A stretch of 7,698 nt of DNA, taken from Planococcus sp. (in: firmicutes) (lineage in GTDB: Bacteria > Bacillota > Bacilli > Bacillales_A > Planococcaceae). Position 1 is the stretch's first letter. Each line of letters starts with the position of its first letter. Positions 1 to 5,809 of this stretch are shown piece by piece. Below the pieces are notes generated by a model that was given only the letters and a program-made list of their open reading frames with translations, ran no database searches and was not told where the DNA came from. The translations under genes were made by a program, and so were the position numbers. Location: positions 1-7,698 of the forward strand of contig JASKZU010000023.1 of NCBI GenBank assembly GCA_030147455.1, in the 5' to 3' direction.

Positions 1-1143
1 ATAGATGCAACTGTTCAGTCCATCAAAAAAGCAGTCGACCAAGCTGAACGCATGATCGGCAAAGAAATTCATGAAGTGGTTCTTGGAATTCCCGCTAATC
101 AGGTGGCTTTGCAGCCGGTTAAAGGAATCGTGGCCGTCAACAGCGAAAATCGTGAAATCACAGACGAAGACTTGGAACGCGTATTAGAAGCAGCTCAAGT
201 TATGTCGATTCCGCCGGAACGCGAGCTTGTCAATATCATTCCAGAAGAGTATGTAGTGGACCATCTGGGCGAAATCAAAGACCCGCGCGGCATGATTGGA
301 ATTCGCCTTGAAATGGATGGTACAATGATTACAACGTCTAAAACGGTCTTGCACAATGTTTTGCGCTGTGTGGAACGGGCAGGCCTTGAAATCCGTGAAA
401 TCTATGTCCAGCCGTTGGTTGCCGGAAATTACGCATTGACCGAAGATGAAAAAAATCATGGCACCGCTTGCATCGACATCGGTGGAGGGTCAACTTCCAT
501 TGCAGTGTTCCGCGACGGACAGCTCCGTGCTGCATCAGTGATTCCGGTCGGAGGCGACCACGTAACAAAAGATTTGTCCATCGTGCTGAAAACCCCAACC
601 GAACAAGCTGAGAAAATCAAGCTTGAACATGGACATGCTTTCTTCGATGATGCATCTGAAGAAGAAGTGTTCGAAGTGCCGGTAATCGGTTCTGATTCGA
701 GAGAACAGTACAGCCAAAAATACATATCTGAAATAATCGGGGTTCGCATGGAAGAACTTTTCGAATTGATTTTGGATGAGCTATATCGCCTAGGCGTCGA
801 AGAATTGCCAGGCGGCGTCGTTTTGACGGGGGGCATGGCAAAAATGGACGGCCTTCCAGAACTTGCACGAAGCATTCTGCAAACTCGTGTCCGGTTGTTC
901 ACTCCTGAATTTATCGGCGTGCGCGAACCGCAATATACAACGGCAGTAGGATTGATTCAATATGCATATGCAGAAGACTTATTCTACGGAAATGTCGGAC
1001 ATGGTTCAGCTGCTTCCCATTCCCCGAAAGTGGAGTATGTGGAGCCGCAGCCGAAAAAGCAAAAACAGCCGAAACCACCAAAGCAGGATAACGAAGGTGT
1101 CGTCAGCAAAGCCAAAAAAATGTTTGACCGTTTTTTTGAATAA
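1..1143 (+). CDS. ftsA: Cell division protein FtsA, 5'-truncated by the window edge
   Basis: Actin-like ATPase that tethers FtsZ to the cytoplasmic membrane and recruits later division proteins. The frame is open from base 1, so the ATG at 52 is internal. The 17 residues before it (beginning IDATVQSIKKAVDQAER) match FtsA, and by comparison with B. subtilis about 50 N-terminal residues lie outside the window. Visible parts, in fragment numbering (380 residues): the FtsA-specific SHS2 (1C) subdomain over roughly the first 110 residues, the phosphate-2 motif DIGGGST at 159-165, the adenosine motif VLTGGMA at 274-280, a Lys/Pro/Gln-rich linker near 345-362, and the C-terminal amphipathic membrane-targeting helix ending KKMFDRFFE. 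It lies 58 nt upstream of ftsZ with no terminator between them, so the two are probably cotranscribed. No frameshift is seen. Family identity is close to certain. Confidence 0.97.
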   Translation: MDATVQSIKKAVDQAERMIGKEIHEVVLGIPANQVALQPVKGIVAVNSENREITDEDLERVLEAAQVMSIPPERELVNIIPEEYVVDHLGEIKDPRGMIGIRLEMDGTMITTSKTVLHNVLRCVERAGLEIREIYVQPLVAGNYALTEDEKNHGTACIDIGGGSTSIAVFRDGQLRAASVIPVGGDHVTKDLSIVLKTPTEQAEKIKLEHGHAFFDDASEEEVFEVPVIGSDSREQYSQKYISEIIGVRMEELFELILDELYRLGVEELPGGVVLTGGMAKMDGLPELARSILQTRVRLFTPEFIGVREPQYTTAVGLIQYAYAEDLFYGNVGHGSAASHSPKVEYVEPQPKKQKQPKPPKQDNEGVVSKAKKMFDRFFE

Positions 1144-1187
1144 AATCATCATTGTGTCCGGCTTATGTTCAAAAGCTGAGCAATCTT

Positions 1188-1193
1188 AGGAGG
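1188..1193 (+). promoter_or_regulatory. Ribosome binding site of ftsZ
   Basis: AGGAGG, a full match to the Bacillales anti-SD core, lies 8 nt before the ATG at 1202. It fixes the ftsZ start and fits the high expression expected of FtsZ. I see no convincing sigma-A promoter in the 58-nt ftsA-ftsZ gap. Confidence 0.9.
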
Positions 1194-1201
1194 AAATCAG
1201 A

Positions 1202-2395
1202 ATGTTGGAATTTGATACAAATATCGATGCATTAGCCGTAATTAAAGTTATTGGTGTCGGCGGTGGCGGCAACAACGCCGTCAACCGGATGATCGAGCAC
1301 GGTGTCCAAGGTGTGGAATTCATCGCGGTTAACACGGATGCACAAGCTTTGAACTTATCCAAAGCAGAAACACGCCTTCAGATCGGCGGTAAATTGACCC
1401 GCGGGCTTGGAGCTGGTGCAAATCCAGACGTCGGCAAGAAAGCAGCAGAAGAAAGCAAAGAGCAAATCGAAGAAGCACTCCGCGGGGCGGATATGGTCTT
1501 CGTTACTGCCGGAATGGGCGGCGGTACAGGTACTGGCGCTGCACCAGTCATTGCAGGCATTGCCAAAGAATTAGGCGCTTTAACTGTAGGCGTGGTAACA
1601 CGTCCGTTCACATTTGAAGGGCGCAAACGTTCGACTCAAGCAATCGGGGGCATTGCCACGATGAAAGAGTCGGTTGATACATTGATTGTCATTCCAAACG
1701 ACCGTCTTCTTGAAATCGTCGATAAAAACACGCCAATGCTAGAAGCATTCCGTGAAGCGGATAATGTTCTGCGCCAAGGTGTCCAAGGTATTTCCGATTT
1801 GATCGCAGTACCTGGTCTGATCAACCTTGACTTTGCCGATGTAAAAACAATCATGTCGAACAAAGGCTCTGCACTCATGGGAATCGGTGTTTCTTCTGGT
1901 GAAAACCGTGCTGCAGAAGCTGCTAAAAAAGCCGTTTCCAGCCCACTGCTAGAAGTTTCTGTAGACGGAGCAAAAGGTGTTCTCATGAACATCACCGGCG
2001 GTTCGAACTTGAGCTTGTATGAAGTACAGGAAGCAGCGGATATCGTGGCATCGGCTTCTGACGAAGAAGTAAACATGATTTTCGGTTCTGTCATCAACGA
2101 CAACTTGAAAGATGAGATCGTTGTAACAGTTATCGCAACTGGCTTTAACGAAGAATTATTGAATCCAGCAGGACGTGCGCCGCGTGGATCAGGATTGAAT
2201 GCCAACCGCATCCAATCGATCCAGCAGCAGAATCCGGCGCCTTCTATCCGTGAAGCCCGCCGTGAGGAACAGTCACAGCGCCGCGAAGAGCAAACTCCTT
2301 ATTATAACAACCAGGAGCCTCAGCGCCAGGACAAGCAAAGCGAAGATGCACTTGATATTCCGACGTTCTTGCGCAACCGCCAAAAACGCCGTTAA
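1202..2395 (+). CDS. ftsZ: Cell division protein FtsZ
   Basis: Tubulin-like GTPase that polymerises at mid-cell into the Z-ring, the scaffold of the divisome. The 397-residue protein has the normal Bacillales length. Features in order: a short N-terminal extension; a GTP-binding Rossmann domain with VIGVGGGGNNAVNRM (16-30); the tubulin signature GGGTGTG (106-112); the T7 synergy loop NLDFADVKTI (208-217) carrying the catalytic aspartates 210 and 213; the C-terminal domain to about residue 316; a disordered Gln/Arg/Glu-rich linker (about 320-380); and the C-terminal peptide DIPTFLRNRQKRR (385-397), which binds FtsA, SepF and other partners, with its basic tail. The start is set by AGGAGG 8 nt upstream. 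It is probably cotranscribed with ftsA and ends just before an intrinsic terminator. All key residues are present. Confidence 0.99.
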   Translation: MLEFDTNIDALAVIKVIGVGGGGNNAVNRMIEHGVQGVEFIAVNTDAQALNLSKAETRLQIGGKLTRGLGAGANPDVGKKAAEESKEQIEEALRGADMVFVTAGMGGGTGTGAAPVIAGIAKELGALTVGVVTRPFTFEGRKRSTQAIGGIATMKESVDTLIVIPNDRLLEIVDKNTPMLEAFREADNVLRQGVQGISDLIAVPGLINLDFADVKTIMSNKGSALMGIGVSSGENRAAEAAKKAVSSPLLEVSVDGAKGVLMNITGGSNLSLYEVQEAADIVASASDEEVNMIFGSVINDNLKDEIVVTVIATGFNEELLNPAGRAPRGSGLNANRIQSIQQQNPAPSIREARREEQSQRREEQTPYYNNQEPQRQDKQSEDALDIPTFLRNRQKRR

Positions 2396-2399
2396 TCCC

Positions 2400-2431
2400 A
2401 AACCAGCTGCCCATAGGCAGCTGGTTTTTTT
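2400..2431 (+). terminator. Rho-independent terminator after ftsZ
   Basis: A perfect 12-bp stem (2400-2411 pairing with 2416-2427; left arm AAACCAGCTGCC) with a CATA loop is followed by T residues to 2431. It begins 4 nt after the ftsZ stop codon. The A-rich left foot and T-rich right foot could allow some activity in both directions, but all neighbouring genes are on the + strand. It closes the ftsA-ftsZ transcript and separates it from ylmE. Confidence 0.95.
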
Positions 2432-2534
2432 ATAAGGTGAACGATATTAAAAAGGCAAATCGGTTAAAAGTGACGGGAATCTGCTCTAATATGTGTCAAA
2501 TGCGGCAACTGCCTTGATTAAATCTCTAGCTGAA
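2432..2534. other. Unassigned intergenic segment where B. subtilis carries sporulation genes
   Basis: About 100 bp between the ftsZ terminator and the ylmE promoter. I see no open reading frame of note, no hairpin beyond a trivial GGCA/TGCC pair near 2503-2512, and no recognisable remnant of spoIIGA, sigE, sigG or ylmD. The genes found here in B. subtilis are simply missing. Confidence 0.6.
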
Positions 2535-2563
2535 TTGATAAATCGTTAGTGTCTTGGTACAAT
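2535..2563 (+). promoter_or_regulatory. Sigma-A promoter of ylmE-sepF-ylmG (extended -10)
   Basis: -35 TTGATA (2535-2540, 5/6) and -10 TACAAT (2558-2563, 5/6) are separated by exactly 17 nt. TGG directly before the -10 supplies the TGn extended -10 element. Transcription should begin near 2570, giving a 5' leader of about 26 nt. The position directly after the ftsZ terminator supports an independent unit for the following genes. Confidence 0.82.
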
Positions 2564-2595
2564 AAAGTGAACGTCTAGAGAAAAGTTGTGAGCAT

Positions 2596-3267
2596 ATGAA
2601 AGCGATTAAACCTATATTTGAAGAAATGACTGACAAATTAGCGCAAATTCGAGATGATATCCAAGTTATAGCCGTTACCAAACAGGTAGGAGTCGATCGG
2701 ACCCAGGAAGCTGTCGAAGCCGGCATCCGCCACCTCGGTGAAAACCGTCCCGATGGTTTGGCCAGCAAGCATGCCAACATCGAAGGACAAGTGGTTTGGC
2801 ATTATATCGGCGCCCTTCAAACCCGCAAAGTAAAAGATGTAATCAATATGGTGGACTATGTGCATTCATTAGACCGGATGAGTTTGGCTAAGGAAATTCA
2901 AAAACGCGCCATAAAACCGGTAAAATGCTTTGTGCAAGTGAATATATCCGGCGAGGATTCAAAAAGCGGATTTGCAGCAGCGGAAGTTCCTGCTTTTATC
3001 GAGTCCTTGCGGGATTTTGATAAAATCCAAATAGTCGGGCTGATGACCATGGCTCCCAATACAGAAACTGAATCGGTCCTGCGTACAACCTTCAAAGGAT
3101 TGAAAACGCTGCAGCAGCATATTGCAGAACAAGCGTGGACGCATGCCCCCTGCACGGAATTGTCAATGGGAATGTCCAATGATTACTTGATCGCCGCCGA
3201 AGAAGGGGCAACCTTCATACGTGTCGGAACGGCATTGGTGGGGTCGGAAAGCGAGGCACAGAGATGA
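2596..3267 (+). CDS. ylmE: YggS/YlmE-family PLP-binding protein (PLP homeostasis)
   Basis: Member of the PLPBP/YggS family, a single-domain alanine-racemase-like TIM barrel that binds pyridoxal 5'-phosphate without known enzymatic activity and buffers B6 vitamers and amino-acid metabolism. The 223 residues match the usual 225-230. Lys29 in VIAVTK is the expected Schiff-base lysine. Other family blocks are HLGENR, WHYIGALQTRK, HSLDR, CFVQVNISGE, GLMTMAP, ELSMGMSND (188-196) and IRVGTALVG (208-216). The ATG at 2596 places the lysine close to its position in B. subtilis YlmE, and the upstream frame reaches a stop at 2563 without another start. The ribosome binding site is weak (GTGAG, 2588-2592). 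The gene is first in its unit, and its stop overlaps the sepF start. The usual partner ylmD (pgeF) is absent. Its link to division is positional. Confidence 0.96.
   Translation: MKAIKPIFEEMTDKLAQIRDDIQVIAVTKQVGVDRTQEAVEAGIRHLGENRPDGLASKHANIEGQVVWHYIGALQTRKVKDVINMVDYVHSLDRMSLAKEIQKRAIKPVKCFVQVNISGEDSKSGFAAAEVPAFIESLRDFDKIQIVGLMTMAPNTETESVLRTTFKGLKTLQQHIAEQAWTHAPCTELSMGMSNDYLIAAEEGATFIRVGTALVGSESEAQR
3253..3256 (+). promoter_or_regulatory. sepF ribosome binding site and ATGA overlap with ylmE
   Basis: GAGG lies 7 nt before the sepF ATG at 3264, inside the last codons of ylmE. The ATG shares bases with the ylmE TGA as ATGA (3264-3267). This layout is typical of translational coupling, so SepF synthesis probably depends partly on ylmE translation. 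Confidence 0.75.
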
Positions 3268-3764
3268 GCATAAAAGATAAGTTTAAAAACTATTTTTATT
3301 TGGATGAGTATGAAGAAGAGCCGGCACCGGAAGAACGCAAGCAGCAGCGCCCTGTGCAGCGTTACGAAAAGCCTGCGGCCGCAGCCACTGTGACCACCCA
3401 GACAAATGTCTATAAGACAGCAAAGCCTGAAAAAGAACGCCGTGAAAAAGTGGAGGAACCTACTGTGCAAAACATTGTCAATTTGCAAAATTCAACTTCA
3501 TCAAAAGTCAGCCTGGCTGAACCGCGTGTATATGCCGAAGCGCAGGATATTGCAGAAAGCCTGAAAAACAAGCAGGCTGTGGTCGTCAATTTGCAGCGCA
3601 TTGAGCGTGACCAGGGCTTGCGCATCATTGATTTCTTGAGCGGCACAGTTTACGCACTTGGCGGAGACATCCAGCGCATCGGAACGGATATTTTTCTATG
3701 CGTACCGGATACTGTAGAAGTAGATGGCGCCATTTCCGACTACTATCACGACGATTCACAATAA
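3264..3764 (+). CDS. sepF: Cell division protein SepF
   Basis: Membrane-anchoring partner of FtsZ that polymerises into arcs or rings, bundles FtsZ filaments and is needed for proper septum formation, overlapping in role with FtsA. The 166 residues include an N-terminal amphipathic membrane-targeting helix (about 1-13, MSIKDKFKNYFYL), an acidic then Pro/Gln/Ala/Thr-rich disordered linker (about 14-78), and the conserved SepF (DUF552) globular domain (about 80-155). That domain carries SEPRVYAEAQ-like, AVVVNLQRIERDQ, RIIDFLSGTVYALGGDIQRIG and DIFLCVP blocks. The linker is somewhat longer than in B. subtilis SepF (152 residues total), while the core is very similar. It is the second gene of the ylmE-sepF-ylmG unit. 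The start is set by GAGG and the ATGA overlap. Confidence 0.97.
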   Translation: MSIKDKFKNYFYLDEYEEEPAPEERKQQRPVQRYEKPAAAATVTTQTNVYKTAKPEKERREKVEEPTVQNIVNLQNSTSSKVSLAEPRVYAEAQDIAESLKNKQAVVVNLQRIERDQGLRIIDFLSGTVYALGGDIQRIGTDIFLCVPDTVEVDGAISDYYHDDSQ

Positions 3765-3782
3765 GAAAGGTGTTTAAAACGA

Positions 3783-4046
3783 ATGAGCCTTTTTGTATAT
3801 TTTTTGTTACAAGCTATTAGAATTTACACATATGTATTGATTGCAAGCGTCTTTATGAGTTGGGTGCCAAGCATTAAGGAATCCGCGTTTGGGCAAATGA
3901 TTTCCCGCGTCACGGATCCTTACCTGGATATTTTCAGACGCTTTATCCCGCCGATCGGCATGATCGACATTTCACCAATTGTAGCTATATTTTCATTAAG
4001 CTTGGCCAGCCAAGGAATTATTACACTTTATAATTTCGTATGGTAA
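3783..4046 (+). CDS. ylmG: YggT-family small membrane protein YlmG
   Basis: Small integral membrane protein of the YggT (YlmG/Ycf19) family. Its molecular role in Bacillota is poorly defined; family members are linked by context to division, and chloroplast relatives to nucleoid and thylakoid organisation. The 87 residues contain two hydrophobic segments (about 3-26 and 60-84) flanking a conserved amphipathic middle with MSWVPS and PYLDIFRRFIPPIGMIDISPIVA, the family signature. The ATG at 3783 is preceded by GAAAGG (3765-3770) at a slightly long spacing of 12 nt. It begins 18 nt after sepF, is last in that unit, and is followed by a strong terminator. Confidence 0.93.
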   Translation: MSLFVYFLLQAIRIYTYVLIASVFMSWVPSIKESAFGQMISRVTDPYLDIFRRFIPPIGMIDISPIVAIFSLSLASQGIITLYNFVW

Positions 4047-4075
4047 TGAACTAAGCCTAATTGCAACACGCTTTT

Positions 4076-4111
4076 AAAAAAGACGGAGAAACGCTATCTC
4101 TGTCTTTTTTT
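4076..4111 (+). terminator. Rho-independent terminator after ylmG
   Basis: A 14-bp stem (4076-4089 with 4097-4110) containing one G-U pair and a 7-nt loop (AACGCTA) starts with six A and ends in a run of seven T. The symmetric A/T feet could allow function in both directions. It lies 29 nt after the ylmG stop and ends 45 nt before the ylmH start, so it should end the ylmE-sepF-ylmG transcript or attenuate read-through into ylmH. Confidence 0.93.
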
Positions 4112-4142
4112 ATATGGTCCCGCAAAACTATTCAATCAAACT

Positions 4143-4147
4143 GGAGG
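4143..4147 (+). promoter_or_regulatory. Ribosome binding site that decides the ylmH start
   Basis: GGAGG is 9 nt before the ATG at 4157 but only 3 nt before the in-frame ATG at 4151. The spacing favours 4157, giving a protein starting MEEIFQHF, which lines up with B. subtilis YlmH (MSDIYQHF). Confidence 0.8.
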
Positions 4148-4156
4148 AAAATGAGT

Positions 4157-4942
4157 ATGGAAGAAATCTTTCAGCATTTCCGCAAAGACGAACAGCAATT
4201 TATTGAGCAAGCGTCAGATTGGCTGCGCGACGTAGAGGATATGTATGCGCCGAGGCTCACCGATTTTCTGGACCCGCGGCAGCGCTTTATTATCGCTTCG
4301 CTGATTGGAGCGAGAGATGTCTTGATGAGTGCATCGGGAGTATTCGATAATGCAGAACGCGAACGTGTCCTGCTGCATCCGTCTTATTACGTTGCCTCGC
4401 CGGAAGATTTTCAGGTAACACTGTTTGAACTGCGCTACCCAGTTAAATTCGTGACGTTAAAGCATCCGGATATTTTGGGCGCGCTGATGTCGCTCGGCCT
4501 TGACCGGGGGAAATTCGGTGATATCCGCATCGGTGACGGGCGCGTTCAGCTCGCCGTAATGGAAGAAATCGCGCCGTATATACGTGCTAACTTCACGAGC
4601 GCCGGCAAAGTGAAAGTCCAACTTGAGGAAGTGACGGACGCTTCATCGTTTTTGCCTGTCTTTGAAGAGTGGGCAGAAGAAGCGCATACAGTCAGTTCAC
4701 TCCGTTTAGATACAGTGATGAGCTCTGTGTACAAGATTTCCCGTCAAAAAGCAGCCGCACTGATCAGCGGCGGCAAAGTAAAAGTCAATTGGTCTGAACA
4801 AGAACAGGTATCGTTCGAACTGCACGAGTCGGACATGATTTCTGTTCGCGGCCATGGACGCGTTCGTGTGTTGGCGATTGAAGGGCGGACGAAGAAAGAC
4901 AAAATCCGCCTGCAAATCGGTAAATTGGAACCGAAAAAATAA
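4157..4942 (+). CDS. ylmH: S4-domain RNA-binding protein YlmH
   Basis: RNA-binding protein with an N-terminal YlmH-type domain and a C-terminal S4 domain. Work in B. subtilis links YlmH to ribosome-associated quality control alongside RqcH and the small S4 protein RqcP; older work noted it only as a division-cluster gene. The 261 residues from this start compare with about 257 in B. subtilis. Recognisable blocks are QHFRKDE (6-12), LTDFLDPR (34-41), LGALMSLGLDRGKFGDI (107-123) and the S4 domain at about 181-240 (SSLRLDTV, SRQKAAALISGGKVKVNW, DMISVRGHGRVRV), followed by EGRTKKDK. The frame stays open upstream to about 4061, but that stretch is the preceding terminator hairpin and is not coding. 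The in-frame ATG at 4151 is an alternative, poorly spaced start. No clear promoter is visible between 4112 and 4142. Confidence 0.93.
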   Translation: MEEIFQHFRKDEQQFIEQASDWLRDVEDMYAPRLTDFLDPRQRFIIASLIGARDVLMSASGVFDNAERERVLLHPSYYVASPEDFQVTLFELRYPVKFVTLKHPDILGALMSLGLDRGKFGDIRIGDGRVQLAVMEEIAPYIRANFTSAGKVKVQLEEVTDASSFLPVFEEWAEEAHTVSSLRLDTVMSSVYKISRQKAAALISGGKVKVNWSEQEQVSFELHESDMISVRGHGRVRVLAIEGRTKKDKIRLQIGKLEPKK

Positions 4943-4968
4943 AACCGCGGGGAATCTCGTGAATAATA

Positions 4969-4997
4969 CTGAAATTTCCCGCCATCAGCGGTATAAT
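4969..4997 (+). promoter_or_regulatory. Sigma-A promoter of divIVA
   Basis: A consensus -10 TATAAT (4992-4997) lies 17 nt after a weaker -35 CTGAAA (4969-4974, 4/6). Transcription should start near 5004, giving a leader of about 28 nt. The ATG at 4996 overlaps the -10 box and so cannot be the divIVA start on this transcript. Confidence 0.75.
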
Positions 4998-5018
4998 GAG
5001 AAGAAGAACGCAGACAGT

Positions 5019-5024
5019 AAGGAG
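5019..5024 (+). promoter_or_regulatory. Ribosome binding site that decides the divIVA start
   Basis: AAGGAG sits 7 nt before the ATG at 5032. It selects this start over the in-frame ATG at 4996, which would add 12 arginine-rich residues not found in DivIVA proteins and has no Shine-Dalgarno sequence. Confidence 0.88.
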
Positions 5025-5031
5025 AGATACG

Positions 5032-5559
5032 ATGCCTTTATCACCACTAGATATACATAATAAAGAGTTCAGCCGCGCATTCCGCGGATATCAGGAAGAC
5101 GAGGTCAACGAGTTCCTGGAACAGATTATGAAAGATTACGAAAAAGTATTAAAAGAAAAAGCGCAAATGGAGGAACGTGTCAAATCCACCGATGAGCGCA
5201 TGGGCCATTTCACCAACTTGGAAACAACTCTGCAAAAGTCCATTTTCGTCGCTCAGGAAGCTTCTGAGGAAGTCCGCAAAAATGCACAAAAAGAAGCAGA
5301 CCTGATCGTTCAGGAAGCGGAGAAAAACGCCGACCGCATTGTCAACGAATCGTTAACGAAAGCACGCCGCATTGCAACAGAAATTGAAGAGCTGAAAAAG
5401 CAATCGAAGATTTTCCGCAACCGCTTTAAAATGCTGGTAGAAGCGCAGCTTGATTTGATCGAAACAGAAGACTGGAATACATTGCTCGAGTATGACTTGG
5501 ATACAGAAAATCTCGAACAAATCGAAAAGAAAGAAGCAGGCAGCACAGCGAACGATTAA
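5032..5559 (+). CDS. divIVA: Septum/pole-localising protein DivIVA
   Basis: Coiled-coil protein that binds negatively curved membrane at septa and poles; in B. subtilis it recruits MinJ and so MinCD, and guides chromosome segregation. The 175 residues compare with 164 in B. subtilis. The N-terminal lipid-binding domain (about 1-57) begins MPLSPLDIHNKEFSRAFRGY and keeps Phe17 and Arg18, the membrane-inserting residues in B. subtilis DivIVA, followed by EDEVNEFLEQ. A long coiled coil follows (about 25-130, with GHFTNLETTLQKSI, QKEADLIVQEAEKNADRI and EIEELKKQS), then the C-terminal tetramerisation part and a short acidic tail with a few extra residues (AGSTAND end). It has its own promoter. No terminator is seen between its stop and the ileS promoter. 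Confidence 0.97.
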   Translation: MPLSPLDIHNKEFSRAFRGYQEDEVNEFLEQIMKDYEKVLKEKAQMEERVKSTDERMGHFTNLETTLQKSIFVAQEASEEVRKNAQKEADLIVQEAEKNADRIVNESLTKARRIATEIEELKKQSKIFRNRFKMLVEAQLDLIETEDWNTLLEYDLDTENLEQIEKKEAGSTAND

Positions 5560-5568
5560 GCCGGCCTC

Positions 5569-5597
5569 TTGACGTTAAAACAAACAACTTCTATAAT
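5569..5597 (+). promoter_or_regulatory. Sigma-A promoter of the T-box/ileS unit
   Basis: -35 TTGACG (5569-5574, 5/6) and a consensus -10 TATAAT (5592-5597) are spaced by 17 nt. The -35 begins 10 nt after the divIVA stop. Transcription should begin near 5604, just upstream of stem I of the T-box leader. This is the strongest promoter match in the window apart from the extended -10 site before ylmE. Confidence 0.9.
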
Positions 5598-5777
5598 TAC
5601 GACATACTTGAAAATATGCGTTGATGGAGACAGTCTATGCAACATTCCGCAACAGCGAACCGGGGATGGTGGAAGCCCGGCAGCGGAACTGCATTTGGAA
5701 TATCACTCCTGAGCCGAACCGGTGAACAGCAGTAGCCGGTTCCGTCTTGCCACGTTACGGCGTTCAAAGTGGCAGCC

Positions 5778-5809
5778 AAGCGCTGCAACAAGGGTGGTAC
5801 CGCGAGCTT
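5778..5809 (+). promoter_or_regulatory. T-box antiterminator
   Basis: AAGCGC (5778-5783) can pair with GC-GA-GCTT (5802-5809, with the GA bulged), enclosing the T-box sequence. The bulge UGGU (5795-5798) pairs with the NCCA end of uncharged tRNA-Ile. The 3' arm shares bases 5805-5809 with the terminator stem, so the two folds exclude each other, as expected for transcriptional T-box control. Confidence 0.85.

Noticed and set aside
456..902. 148-codon open frame on the - strand inside ftsA
   Set aside because: Shadow of the ftsA codons; low-complexity composition and no independent signals.
962..1189. 75-codon + strand frame at the end of ftsA
   Set aside because: Overlaps the conserved FtsA C-terminus in another frame and runs into the ftsZ ribosome binding site; no protein-like features.
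1636..2211. 191-codon open frame on the - strand inside ftsZ
   Set aside because: It lies wholly antisense to the highly conserved ftsZ, shows serine/threonine-rich shadow composition, matches no family I know and has no promoter or ribosome binding site context.
2485..2512. Possible additional promoter (TCTAAT) and small GGCA/TGCC hairpin upstream of ylmE
   Set aside because: No -35 at proper spacing, and the stem is only 4 bp with a 2-nt loop; the site at 2535-2563 is far better.
4061..4156. N-terminal extension of ylmH
   Set aside because: The extra residues are encoded by the terminator hairpin and are not in family members; GGAGG positions the start at 4157.
4996..5031. N-terminal extension of divIVA from the ATG at 4996
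   Set aside because: That ATG is part of the -10 TATAAT region, lacks a Shine-Dalgarno sequence and would precede the conserved MPLSP start.
5597..5791. 64-codon - strand frame inside the T-box leader
   Set aside because: Antisense to a structured RNA whose pairing explains the sequence; no coding signal.
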